A stretch of 44,853 bases of DNA. Source: Chloroflexota bacterium (GTDB lineage: Bacteria; Chloroflexota; Anaerolineae; UBA1429). Position 1 is the first letter of the stretch, and each line of letters starts with the position of its first letter. The stretch is taken from the NCBI GenBank assembly GCA_012728955.1, contig JAAYED010000207.1, forward strand, positions 1 through 44,853. Direction: 5' to 3'. The position numbers were made by a program, and so were the translations under genes. Under the pieces are notes generated by a model. It searched no databases and was not told where the DNA came from. It saw only the letters and a list, made by a program, of their open reading frames with translations. Shown here piece after piece: positions 8,445 to 16,383 of this stretch.

Positions 8445-8474
8445 CTCTTAACCGAAACCGACGGCACTTGTCAA
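8445..8474 (-). promoter_or_regulatory. Candidate promoter for the dehydratase gene
   Basis: On the minus strand a perfect TTGACA (8474-8469) is followed after 18 bases by TAAGAG (8450-8445), about 30 bp upstream of the GTG start. The -10 is poor, so confidence is limited. Confidence 0.4.
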
Positions 8475-8516
8475 GAGCCCGCGCCCAATGAGCCCTTGCG
8501 TTCAGTAACAGCGCTC

Positions 8517-8545
8517 TTGGCGATGTGCGGCGCCTCGGGTAATAT
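8517..8545 (+). promoter_or_regulatory. Promoter for the small coiled-coil gene
   Basis: TTGGCG (8517-8522), a 17-base spacer, then TAATAT (8540-8545). It lies 90 bp upstream of the ATG at 8636. A small hairpin, CGCCCC (8571-8576) / GGGGCG (8588-8593), sits in the leader. Confidence 0.55.
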
Positions 8546-8635
8546 GCTGCTCAGTGTCGTTCTGCGTGAGCGCCCCACCGCTTTTGGGGGGCGTCCGGAG
8601 CGATTGACCATTGCCAAACAAACCAGGAGTCAGAG

Positions 8636-9274
8636 ATGCCCGAACCCACCTTTTGGCAGACTGTATTGAGCCCACCGGTTCTTCTCACGATCATGGCCTG
8701 TGCCCTTGTTACCGGCGTTCTGGTATGGCTGCGCGGCAAGTGGACGGGCCGTCAGCAGCAGGCTGCGCTCAGTGAGCAGCGCAAGCAGCAAGAGGCCACG
8801 GTGGAGCGCCTGCTGGAGGCCACCAACATGGACAAGCAGCGGGTGATCAGCAACTATGAGCAAACTATCCGCGAGCGGGACACGCAGGTTGCGAAACTCG
8901 AGCGCGAGGTTGCCAGGCTGCGTGACCGGCTGGCTGCCGGGGGCGTGGTGGGCGTGTTCGGTGGAGGAAGACAACGGGACGTGGTGAGTGCGCTGCTGCT
9001 GGAGAACGAACAGCTGCACGAGTTGCTGGCGGATAAGCAGGCCGAGTTGCGCGACCTGATGGCCGACATGACGGGCAAGTTGGTGGATCGGCTGGACGCA
9101 CAGGCGCAGGAAAGCGCCCGGGCGGTGCGCTACAAGCAGGCGCTGCTCTCGGCCTTTCTGGAGCGTGAGGAGACCCGTCAGCTGCTGGGCAACATGCTGG
9201 CCCACGGCGAGATCGCCCAGGATGCCGAGGTCCGCGAACTGCCTCCAGAAGCGCCCACCGCACCGCAACAGTAA
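8636..9274 (+). CDS. Membrane-anchored coiled-coil protein, function unknown
   Basis: 212 aa. One N-terminal transmembrane helix (about residues 12-32, VLLTIMACALVTGVLVWL) is followed by a basic stretch and a long helical region. Strong Glu/Arg/Leu heptads appear around residues 45-100 (TIRERDTQVAKLEREVARLRDRL) and again at 120-200. A short Gly-rich break (GGVVGVFGGG, about 102-111) splits the two helical halves. The C-terminus is Pro/Glu-rich and disordered. It resembles small scaffold or cell-envelope proteins in layout only. An AGGAG sequence precedes ATG 8636. It stands alone between two minus-strand operons and has its own promoter. Confidence 0.75.
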   Translation: MPEPTFWQTVLSPPVLLTIMACALVTGVLVWLRGKWTGRQQQAALSEQRKQQEATVERLLEATNMDKQRVISNYEQTIRERDTQVAKLEREVARLRDRLAAGGVVGVFGGGRQRDVVSALLLENEQLHELLADKQAELRDLMADMTGKLVDRLDAQAQESARAVRYKQALLSAFLEREETRQLLGNMLAHGEIAQDAEVRELPPEAPTAPQQ

Positions 9275-9289
9275 TTCTGCTCGGGGGGC

Positions 9290-10525
9290 CTACTCGTAGC
9301 GCAGTGCGTCGATGGGGTTAAGCCGTGCCGCGCGGAGCGCGGGATAGATTCCAAAGAAAAGCCCAACCAGCAGCGAAAAGGATACCGCCAACAGCACCGA
9401 TTGTGGCGTAACCAGGGTCCGGAAGGCGCCCATCTGGTTGATGATCATGCCGATGGCCCAGCCCAAACCAACGCCCGTGAGCCCACCGATGACGCTGAGC
9501 ACGATCGACTCGATCAGGAACTGACTGAGAATGGCGGCGCGGGTGGCGCCCAGCGCCTTGCGCAGGCCGATTTCGCGAGTCCTCTCCGTCACAGAGACCA
9601 GCATGATGTTCATGATGCCTATACCACCCACCAGCAGCGAGATGCTGGCGATGGCGGCCAGGAAGGTGGTCATGATGCCCATCACCTGGTCAAAGGCACC
9701 CAGTACGTCCTGCTGGGAAGTGACGGTGAACCGATCGTCCTCGGGCAGGTAGGTGCCCTGCCGCTGCCTCATCACCTGCTGCAGCTCGGCCACCGCTGTG
9801 TCTACGCTCTCTGCATCCACCACCGAGGCATAGATCAGGTCCACAGTGCGGCCGCCATAGGCTTGCACCCGCCATGGGAACAGCTTGGTGTAGGCCGTGC
9901 TGAGGGGCACAATGGCAAACTGATCCTCTGACATGCCAAACATCGAACCACCCTTGGCCTGCAACACCCCAATCACCTTGAAGGGGATGCCATTCAGGCG
10001 GATGGTCTCGCCCACCGCGCTCTCACGGTCACCGATGAGCCTGTCGGCCACCTGCGCACCGAGGACGACGACGCGAGCGGATACGGCATCATCTCCCGCG
10101 CTGATAAACCGACCGTAGGCGACGCGATGGTTGCGCACCATGGCCAACTCTTCGGTGGCGCCCTGCAGTTGAAAGCCAAGCACCTCCGAACCATAGGTTC
10201 CCGTGACTGATCCGTCCACGGTGGGCGCCACGGCCGAAACATGCGGAACCTGGGCTGGATCTGCGATGGCCTGGGCATCTGCGAGGGTCAGTTGCTTGAC
10301 GTCGCCGGTGCTGTTGATCGTCGTAAAGTTCGGATACAGCATCAGGACGTTGGACCCAATGCCGTGGAGCTCGGAGGAGATGGCGGCCTGAGCGCCCGCC
10401 CCAGCCGACATGAGTGCGATCACCGCCCCCGTACCGATGACTATACCCAGCATGGTGAGCAGCGAGCGCATCTTGTTGGCGCCGATGCTTTGCAGCGAGA
10501 TCCGGAGGCTTTCCAATATTCCCAT
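9290..10525 (-). CDS. ABC transporter permease, MacB family
   Basis: 411-aa FtsX/MacB-type permease. It starts with the family's cytoplasmic lead-in LRISLQSIGANKMRSLLTMLGIVIG and first TM helix, then a roughly 240-residue extracytoplasmic MacB-like core domain (residues 45-280). Three C-terminal TM helices follow, with the conserved RTREIGLRKALGAT loop between them and a terminal LNPIDALRYE. Such permeases use ATP hydrolysis on the inside to drive movements of the outer domain and export peptides, lipids or drugs with a membrane fusion protein. It is third in the order fusion protein - ATPase - permease, starting 3 bp after the ATPase stop. Substrate unknown. Confidence 0.93.
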   Translation of the reverse strand: MGILESLRISLQSIGANKMRSLLTMLGIVIGTGAVIALMSAGAGAQAAISSELHGIGSNVLMLYPNFTTINSTGDVKQLTLADAQAIADPAQVPHVSAVAPTVDGSVTGTYGSEVLGFQLQGATEELAMVRNHRVAYGRFISAGDDAVSARVVVLGAQVADRLIGDRESAVGETIRLNGIPFKVIGVLQAKGGSMFGMSEDQFAIVPLSTAYTKLFPWRVQAYGGRTVDLIYASVVDAESVDTAVAELQQVMRQRQGTYLPEDDRFTVTSQQDVLGAFDQVMGIMTTFLAAIASISLLVGGIGIMNIMLVSVTERTREIGLRKALGATRAAILSQFLIESIVLSVIGGLTGVGLGWAIGMIINQMGAFRTLVTPQSVLLAVSFSLLVGLFFGIYPALRAARLNPIDALRYE

Positions 10526-10528
10526 GGC

Positions 10529-11251
10529 TTACCTGTCCAGTGCCGAAACGGCGATGCGTGGATCGGGCACCGGCTCGTCGCTGATCAACCGACCGTCCGT
10601 AAGGCGAATGATCCGTTCCGTATATTCCGCTGTTTCTGCCGAATGGGTCACATACAGGACCGTGATTCCACTCTCCCGATTCAGTTTCTGGAAAAGGGAG
10701 ATGATCTCCAGGCCGGTGCGGGTATCCAGGTTGCCGGTAGGCTCGTCTGCCAGGATAATCTCGGGGTTGTTGATCACCGCCCGGGCGATGGCGACGCGCT
10801 GTTGTTCACCGCCCGAGAGCTCGTTGGAGCGATGGTGCATGCGGTCCTTGAGTCCCACACGCTCCAGCGCCTCTTCAGCGCGGCGGCGCCGGTTGCGTAC
10901 GCCCGCATAGATCAGGGGCAGCTCCACATTGTCGACGGCGCTGGTGCGGCGCAGCAGGTTATAGCTCTGGAACACGAACCCGATCTGGCGGTTGCGCACC
11001 ACCGCCAACTGCCGCTCGCTCAGCGTAGAGACATTCACGCCCGAGAGATAATAAGCACCGCTGGTGCTCTGGTCGAGGCACCCCAGGATGTTCATCAGCG
11101 TGCTCTTGCCCGAGCCGGAGGGCCCCATGATGGCAGCCATCTCCCCCGACTGAATGGTCAGGTTCACGTCGGTCAAGGCCGGTACAGACAGGGCCCCCGT
11201 GCTGTAGACTTTGGAAAGATTCTCCAAACGGATCAGTTCTTTACATTCCAA
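10529..11251 (-). CDS. ABC transporter ATP-binding protein, MacB/LolD type
   Basis: 240 aa with every nucleotide-binding motif present: Walker A GPSGSGKST (43-51), Q-loop Gln95, signature LSGGEQQ (145-151), Walker B IILADE (165-170), and the switch His in YVTHSAE. It energises the adjacent permease. The only start fitting the family N-terminus is TTG 11251, which lies inside the end of the fusion-protein gene (11-bp overlap), with AGGGGTG upstream as ribosome binding site. The arrangement implies translational coupling. Three-gene export operon with 9290-10525 and 11241-12716. Confidence 0.93.
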   Translation of the reverse strand: MECKELIRLENLSKVYSTGALSVPALTDVNLTIQSGEMAAIMGPSGSGKSTLMNILGCLDQSTSGAYYLSGVNVSTLSERQLAVVRNRQIGFVFQSYNLLRRTSAVDNVELPLIYAGVRNRRRRAEEALERVGLKDRMHHRSNELSGGEQQRVAIARAVINNPEIILADEPTGNLDTRTGLEIISLFQKLNRESGITVLYVTHSAETAEYTERIIRLTDGRLISDEPVPDPRIAVSALDR

Positions 11252-12716
11252 AGGGCACCCCTATCGACATCCCTGGGCGAGGCAGCAGCAACTTGTCGCC
11301 GGGCTGGAGCCCCTCGGTCACGATGGTGTACTCGGCGTTACTGGCGCCCAGAGTGACGGGAACCCGCACCGCCTGGTCTCCTTCGATGCGCTGCACAAAG
11401 CGCCCGTTGGCATCGCGCTGCAGAGCGCGGTTGGGCACCAACACGGCATCCTCCTGGCGATTGACCACGATATCCACCGCAGCGGTCATAAAGGGCCGCA
11501 AGGCGAGGTCAGTGGCGTCAATATTCACGCGCACATCGAACATGGTGATGCCCTGTACATTATTACCCACGGCGCCGATGCTGCTTACCGTCCCCAAGAC
11601 GGGCTGCGAAGGATAGGCGTCCAGCGTGACCGTCGCCTCCTGACCCGGGGTCACCTGGCCGATATCCGTCTCATCGATGCTCAGCAAAAGGTGATAGGCA
11701 TGCGAGTCGATGAGTGTGACCACCGGATTGCCGGCGGCCACCATGTCTCCCACCAGCAGCGAGATGTCGGCCACGATGCCATCGGCGGGGGCGCGCAGCT
11801 CCACATCCGCCAGGCGGGCCCGGGCCGCATCCACCCGAACCTGCGCCTGCTCCACCTGCGCCTGCACCACTGACAGGTCCGCCTCACTGGCCCCCTGGCG
11901 GGCCTGCTCAGCCTCGGCCTGCGTACGCTGCAGCTGGGCATTGGCAGAGGCCAGCTGCGCCAGCGCCTGATCCACCTGCGCCTTGGCGGCGGCGGCATCT
12001 GCCGCCGAGACCCCCGCCTGCATGCGCTGCAGCTCGAGCGTGGCGATCTCTACCGCGATCTCGCCGCTCTTGACGCGAGAATTGGCCGCATCGCAATCTG
12101 CCTGGCTGGCCATCACACCAACCTGACCGCAAACGGCGTCCCGTTGGGCCTGTGCGCCCCACAGGGCGTTCTTGGCATCGTCCACCCGGCGTTCGGCGAT
12201 CCTTACCTCATCAGCGCTGGGGCCCGCCAGCACGCGCTGCTGATTGGCTCTGGCGGCATCCACGCCGGCGCGGGCCATGTCCACAGCCGCCTGCGCCGAG
12301 GCGAGCGATGCCTCGATGATGGCCAGCTCCGAATCGCTCTTTTCGGCCTGGGCCTTGACCAGCTGGGCCTGTGCAATCTCGAGTGCGGCTTCTGCATCGG
12401 CCAGATTGAGCCGCACATCCTGATCGTCAAGGCGGGCCAGAACCTGGCCCGCGGTCACCGTGTCGAGCTCGCGCACCAGTATCTCGGTGACCGTGCCCGA
12501 GGTGCCAAAACTCAGGCGCTGCGAGCGTTCGGACCGTACGCTGCCTGTGGCACTGATGGTGGACTCGAAGGGAGCACGCACCACCTCTGCTGTAGAGAGC
12601 GCAGGATCGACGGCGCTTGCACTGCTGGCCGGAGTCCTCCCCTTGACAAACAGCCACCCTCCAGCCCCCAACACAAGCAGTGCAACGACAATCCAGATCC
12701 AGCGCTTGCCCACCAT
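11241..12716 (-). CDS. Membrane fusion protein (HlyD/MacA family)
   Basis: 491 aa. It begins MVGKRWIWIVVALLVLGAGGWL, a signal-anchor helix. The lipoyl half-motif TGSVRSERSQRLSFGTSGTV follows, then a very long Ala/Gln-rich alpha-hairpin of about 220 residues and the second lipoyl half (ELRAPADGIVADI). The beta-barrel and membrane-proximal domains end in LQPGDKLLLPRPG. It would bridge the MacB-like permease to the outside. Upstream in-frame sequence to 12998 is not coding: ATG 12716 has AAGGAG upstream and starts exactly at the signal anchor. The hairpin is long for MacA, closer to multi-adaptor HlyD proteins. Confidence 0.92.
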   Translation of the reverse strand: MVGKRWIWIVVALLVLGAGGWLFVKGRTPASSASAVDPALSTAEVVRAPFESTISATGSVRSERSQRLSFGTSGTVTEILVRELDTVTAGQVLARLDDQDVRLNLADAEAALEIAQAQLVKAQAEKSDSELAIIEASLASAQAAVDMARAGVDAARANQQRVLAGPSADEVRIAERRVDDAKNALWGAQAQRDAVCGQVGVMASQADCDAANSRVKSGEIAVEIATLELQRMQAGVSAADAAAAKAQVDQALAQLASANAQLQRTQAEAEQARQGASEADLSVVQAQVEQAQVRVDAARARLADVELRAPADGIVADISLLVGDMVAAGNPVVTLIDSHAYHLLLSIDETDIGQVTPGQEATVTLDAYPSQPVLGTVSSIGAVGNNVQGITMFDVRVNIDATDLALRPFMTAAVDIVVNRQEDAVLVPNRALQRDANGRFVQRIEGDQAVRVPVTLGASNAEYTIVTEGLQPGDKLLLPRPGMSIGVPFGM

Positions 12717-12887
12717 CGTCTCCTTCCGAGCCTGCATCCGCAAGTGAACCAGGGTACAGTGACTGACGGCACTCCCGGACAAGCCCACCCACACCGTACC
12801 GGGCGAGCTGCCGCTGTACCAGGGCCACCGTCCTTCATGTACGTTACGTAAGAATCCCCTGTTCGGTTGCGTAAAAGTAGCAGCAAT

Positions 12888-12938
12888 CACAGAAAAAGAA
12901 AAAAGGTCAGCCCATCCCGGTGACAGGATGGGCTGACC
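12888..12938 (-). terminator. Intrinsic terminator of the ThuA-like gene
   Basis: A 13-bp perfect stem, GGTCAGCCCATCC (12905-12917) / GGATGGGCTGACC (12926-12938), with an 8-nt loop. On the minus strand it is followed by a T-rich run (complement of the A-rich 12888-12904). It is a textbook rho-independent terminator just after the stop at 12952. Confidence 0.9.
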
Positions 12939-12951
12939 AGAGATGATCGGC

Positions 12952-13698
12952 TTACTCGGAGACGGTAAAGGTCTCGTTCGCCTTGTAGTTCGGTGCACGG
13001 CTCAGGTCCGTATAGGGTCCTGCAACGGGCGCTGCCCAGCGCACCGCATTCTTGAGTACCTGCTGAACCTCGGCCTGATAGTAGATGGGAAAGGTCTCAT
13101 GTCCGGGGCGGAAGTAAAAGACCTTGCCCTTGCCACGGTGATAGGCCACTCCGCTGCGGAAGACCTCTCCACCCTGGAACCAGCTGATAAACACGGTGGC
13201 ATCTGGCTTGGGGATGTCGAACAGCTCGCCATACATCTCCACATGCGGAATCTCAAAGAACTCGCCCAGGCCGGCAGCGATGGGATGTCCTGGATCCACA
13301 ACCCAAAGGCGCTCGCGCTCCCCTGCCTCACGCCACTTGAGCGAGCAGTTGCTGCCCATCATGCGGCGAAAGATCTTGGAAAAGTGTCCCGAGTGCAGAA
13401 CGATCAACCCCATCCCGTTCAGGATGCGCTTTTGTACACGATCCACAATCTCGTCCTTGACCTCGCCGTGGGCCATGTGCCCCCACCAGATCAACACATC
13501 GGTCTCATCCAGCACCTCTTCGGTCAGGCCGTGCTCGGCCTCGTCGAGGGTCGCTGTGCGGGTGACAATGTCCTCTTCAGCGCCGAGAAAGCTGGCAATC
13601 TGCCCATGGATGCCTTCCGGATAGACATCCGCCACGACCTTGTCCGTCTTTTCATGGCGGAACTCGTTCCACACCGTTACACGAATCTTGCCGGCCAT
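12952..13698 (-). CDS. ThuA-domain protein (trehalose utilization family)
   Basis: 248 aa. ThuA-like fold of the class I glutamine amidotransferase superfamily, usually acting on sugar intermediates. Visible blocks: [54 protein letters not shown], then [14 protein letters not shown] and the closing [17 protein letters not shown]. These match the single-domain ThuA proteins that are often next to sugar dehydrogenases, but the neighbours here give no substrate. The ATG at 13698 is preceded by AGGAGG, whereas an upstream in-frame ATG at 13740 lacks one. Monocistronic, with a strong terminator. Confidence 0.88.
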   Translation of the reverse strand: MAGKIRVTVWNEFRHEKTDKVVADVYPEGIHGQIASFLGAEEDIVTRTATLDEAEHGLTEEVLDETDVLIWWGHMAHGEVKDEIVDRVQKRILNGMGLIVLHSGHFSKIFRRMMGSNCSLKWREAGERERLWVVDPGHPIAAGLGEFFEIPHVEMYGELFDIPKPDATVFISWFQGGEVFRSGVAYHRGKGKVFYFRPGHETFPIYYQAEVQQVLKNAVRWAAPVAGPYTDLSRAPNYKANETFTVSE

Positions 13699-13801
13699 AG
13701 TGCCTCCTGTGCTCTGGTCCTGAGAACGTGTATGGATCACACCTTCAACAGTCTACCCGACCCGCGACCGCCTATCAAGTAATTGCAGGGCCCATCGAGC
13801 G

Positions 13802-13829
13802 TTGACGCCGCGGGTTGCCACGCTATACT
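13802..13829 (+). promoter_or_regulatory. Promoter for the DprA-like gene
   Basis: TTGACG (13802-13807), 16-base spacer, TATACT (13824-13829). The predicted transcript start falls just upstream of GGAGG at 13840, giving a very short leader before GTG 13854. Confidence 0.65.
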
Positions 13830-13853
13830 CTGGCTGATCGGAGGTGGAAAAGG

Positions 13854-14927
13854 GTGGATGTGGCCGAAAAACAGGCGTGGGTGGCGCTGTTCAGCGCAGA
13901 GGGCCTCGACAGGACTGTCGCCAAGCGGGCCCTGTACCGACACACCCTGGCAGAGGGAGCGCTGCTCAGTGCCTGTGAGCCAGAGGCGCTGGGGACGCTG
14001 ATGCCCGAGTTGGACGCTGCGCAACGAAAGTGCTGGGCGGCGGCCTTGGGACAACAGGCGAGCATGCACCAGCGTACAGCCGCCTGGGCCCGGGAGGGCA
14101 TCGAAGTGCTGCTCCGTTCAGACCCACTCTACCCCGAGAATCTTGTGCGCCGCGAGTCCGAGGCCTGGCTGCCGTATCTCCTGTTCTACCGGGGCAATCT
14201 GGAGCTCCTGGAACAGCCCGGGGTGTATGTTACGGGCTCTGGCAGTCCCACCGCACCGGCGCTGGACTTTCTGAGCGATTTGGCCGGGCAGGTAGCGACG
14301 CTGGAGCTCGTCAGCTTGGGCATGTATGCGCAAGGGGTGGATCGAGAGTTCAGCCGGGCGGCAACCCAGCGTCAGGGCCCGACGGCACTGATGCTCCCGC
14401 TTGGACTGGGCCACGCCGGTGCCATCCACCGCGAAGGACTGCCCGCCCTCCAGCAGAGTCAACGCCTGGAACTGTCCCCGGTGATGCCAGAGGTTGCGCA
14501 TTCTCCGGCGCTGCTGCGTGCCTGTCGTCGGCTGCTGACTGGCCTGGCCGAAGTGCTGGTGGTCGTCGAGGATGAAAGACCGGAGGACTGGCCTGGTTTA
14601 CCAGAGATGGTCCGAGATGGGGGATTGGTGTTGGTGTACGCTGGTCAGAGCGCATCTGCAGCGGCGTGGGCAGCCCAGGGCGCCACGCTCGTCTCGGATG
14701 CCTCCACTGCTGCGCAGCGCATGGCAGAACATGCCAGCTTGCACGAGGACGCCGACACCGAGACGCCTCCGGAGGCCGAATCGGACCGGGAAGATGCCAC
14801 GCCCATCCAGTTCGAAAGCGCTGATTCTGCCATTGCACGCTTGAGTCAGACTGGCCGGGTTCCCCCTGCTCTCGCACGCCGTTTGCGCGAGGCAGAAAAC
14901 AGCGGTACGCTCGGGCAAAAGGACTGA
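13854..14927 (+). CDS. Divergent DprA/Smf-like protein
   Basis: 357 aa with the order of features of the DNA-processing protein DprA. There is a helical N-terminus, then the LLRSDPLYPENL...LPYLLFYRGNLELL lead-in (family: YP..L..P..L...G). A Rossmann core follows with VYVTGSGSP in place of the usual GSR motif, then SLGMYAQGVDREFSRAA (family: SGlA.GID..AH..AL) and a LPLGLGH strand. True DprA loads RecA on single-stranded DNA during transformation. Loss of the GSR arginine, the weak later strands and an acidic C-terminal tail suggest an altered role. GTG 13854 is chosen because GGAGG lies 9 bases upstream; an earlier TTG at 13815 precedes the promoter-proximal SD. Two small membrane protein genes follow closely. 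Confidence 0.65.
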   Translation: MDVAEKQAWVALFSAEGLDRTVAKRALYRHTLAEGALLSACEPEALGTLMPELDAAQRKCWAAALGQQASMHQRTAAWAREGIEVLLRSDPLYPENLVRRESEAWLPYLLFYRGNLELLEQPGVYVTGSGSPTAPALDFLSDLAGQVATLELVSLGMYAQGVDREFSRAATQRQGPTALMLPLGLGHAGAIHREGLPALQQSQRLELSPVMPEVAHSPALLRACRRLLTGLAEVLVVVEDERPEDWPGLPEMVRDGGLVLVYAGQSASAAAWAAQGATLVSDASTAAQRMAEHASLHEDADTETPPEAESDREDATPIQFESADSAIARLSQTGRVPPALARRLREAENSGTLGQKD

Positions 14928-14958
14928 GCGTCCCCAATACTTCTGAAGGGGTATTCGC

Positions 14959-15228
14959 ATGAGTCATCGCTGGTCAGAGCTCGAAAGCCGGGCAAGCAAT
15001 GAGGTCATCATACCAGCTTGGATGCGCCAGTTGGTGTCGGTTGTGGCAACGGCAAGCGCCGCCATTCTGTACGCCATCGTACTGGGCATTGCCGTCTATC
15101 GCACCTTTACCGAAGGCCAGCCCCAATTCTCTGAAACCATGACCCGCGCCGCTGCGGCGTTGAGTGGTCTGGTGGGGTCCGTGGTCACTGCCGGGTTTGC
15201 TCGTGGCGGCTCCGCGGCGGCGATCTAG
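14959..15228 (+). CDS. Small two-helix membrane protein, first of a tandem pair
   Basis: 89 aa, two predicted TM helices (about residues 25-47 and 63-84), with a short N-terminal cytoplasmic segment. AAGGGG lies 7 bases before ATG 14959, 31 bp after the DprA-like gene. The second helix, ALSGLVGSVVTAGFA, matches LGSIITSGYA in the next gene position for position, so the two are paralogues by tandem duplication. Function unknown. Confidence 0.65.
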   Translation: MSHRWSELESRASNEVIIPAWMRQLVSVVATASAAILYAIVLGIAVYRTFTEGQPQFSETMTRAAAALSGLVGSVVTAGFARGGSAAAI

Positions 15229-15252
15229 GTAGCGGGGATCCGACGGGATGCG

Positions 15253-15612
15253 GTGGACGTGCCTGTCAACCTGGTCAAACGAAGCTTTACGGGCCTGGCC
15301 AACACCATCGGGCTGCCCCTGTTGCCCGAGCTGGTGTTGTGGACCGAGCCGGAACTCGGGCCGGGGGGCGAGCCCGTGTCCGATACGCCCTCCTTTGAGG
15401 TCGACGAACCGGCGGTTAATCGCACCTCGCTCTTTTTGGCCATCCTCTACTTTGCGGTATTCTTTGTGGTCGGGCTGACCGCCTTTGTCACCAGCATCGC
15501 ACGGCCGAGCGTCCCTGAACTTTTGGCCAATTGTGCCTGGGTATGGCTCGGGTCGATCATCACCTCGGGCTATGCTTTTTTCACATTGAGCGGAGAGAGT
15601 GCGACCAACTGA
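15253..15612 (+). CDS. Small two-helix membrane protein, second of a tandem pair
   Basis: 119 aa from GTG 15253. A roughly 55-residue hydrophilic lead (LPLLPELVLWTEPELGPGG...) is followed by two TM helices (about 62-83 and 93-115) ending GSIITSGYAFFTL. The last helix is clearly related to that of the upstream gene. No good ribosome binding site is visible before the GTG, and the frame is the same as that of the preceding gene, open straight through except for one TAG (15226-15228). Either the two are coupled genes, or one four-helix protein has been split by a nonsense change. Function unknown. Confidence 0.55.
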   Translation: MDVPVNLVKRSFTGLANTIGLPLLPELVLWTEPELGPGGEPVSDTPSFEVDEPAVNRTSLFLAILYFAVFFVVGLTAFVTSIARPSVPELLANCAWVWLGSIITSGYAFFTLSGESATN

Positions 15613-15617
15613 GGGAT

Positions 15618-15661
15618 AAAAAAAGGGACGAGCAGGTTTGCGCCTGCCCGTCCCTCTTTTC
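15618..15661. terminator. Bidirectional intrinsic terminator
   Basis: Stem AGGGACG-A-GCAGG (15624-15636) / CCTGC-C-CGTCCCT (15643-15655) with loop TTTGCG. It has A7 on the left (15618-15624) and CTTTT on the right, so it can stop both converging transcripts (15612 from the left, 15671 from the right). Confidence 0.88.
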
Positions 15662-15670
15662 TGTTCCAGA

Positions 15671-16354
15671 CTAGCCCGCAGGGTTGATCAGCGTCCGCAG
15701 CAGGGCTACCGGCACCAGCGGCCATACGCCCAGCACGAGGATCGCCAACACTTCGACCTCGCCCAACGCCCGTGAATTGGGTGCCGGTTTGCCCAACAGG
15801 CGACTTCCCAACGCCTCACAGGTATTGGTGATGAGCACGATTGCAGTAACCAAACGCACGTAGGTCACCACATCCCGCGCAGTTCGAGTGCCAAAAGCCC
15901 CAATCAGCTCCTCCAGTCGCTCCCTGGGGGGCATTCCTCCGGCGGCAAGCGTTTCGCGGGCCAGCGCCGCCACCAGCATCAGCTGCTCCTCCGAAGGCTC
16001 GTCGGGAGAAACGTCCCGTCTCTTGCGCAAACGCCTGCCCGGCGCGGCCAGCCAAGCCAGCACGGAATCGGCCCACAACGGCTCGTCCGCGCGATCGCCC
16101 TGAACCAGGGCTGCCAGAACCGTCTCCGTGAGGGGCGCCCCGATCACAGGATCAGCACGCGTCATGGCCAGCGCCTCCGGATGTCGCCAGAGGGGCCTCA
16201 GGATCTCGAGCAACTGGTAGGCGTCAGTAAGGATGGGCTTTTCGTAAGGCCTGGCAGCGGCGCGCGCCTCATTCAGCTTGTGCGTGCCCCAACGGTAAGC
16301 CAGCACGCCCGCCAGGGCACCCACCAGAACCCAGCCCGCATTACCTTTGCGCAC
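15671..16354 (-). CDS. Membrane protein, function unknown
   Basis: 227 aa. An N-terminal hydrophobic helix (VRKGNAGWVLVGALAGVLAYRWG) precedes a helical middle domain. Two TM segments lie near the C-terminus (about 165-185, RDVVTYVRLVTAIVLITNTCEAL, and 200-220, VEVLAILVLGVWPLVPVALLRTL). I do not recognise the family. The start is GTG 16354, with GGGAGG six bases upstream. It lies 29 bp downstream of tyrS on the same strand with no terminator between, so it is probably the second gene of a tyrS transcript. Confidence 0.65.
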   Translation of the reverse strand: MRKGNAGWVLVGALAGVLAYRWGTHKLNEARAAARPYEKPILTDAYQLLEILRPLWRHPEALAMTRADPVIGAPLTETVLAALVQGDRADEPLWADSVLAWLAAPGRRLRKRRDVSPDEPSEEQLMLVAALARETLAAGGMPPRERLEELIGAFGTRTARDVVTYVRLVTAIVLITNTCEALGSRLLGKPAPNSRALGEVEVLAILVLGVWPLVPVALLRTLINPAG

Positions 16355-16383
16355 GACACACCTCCCAACTGCGGGCACCGTGC

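Noticed and set aside
12838-12852. TACGT/TACGT repeat upstream of the export operon as an operator
   Set aside because: Too short, and with no promoter hexamers beside it; could be chance.
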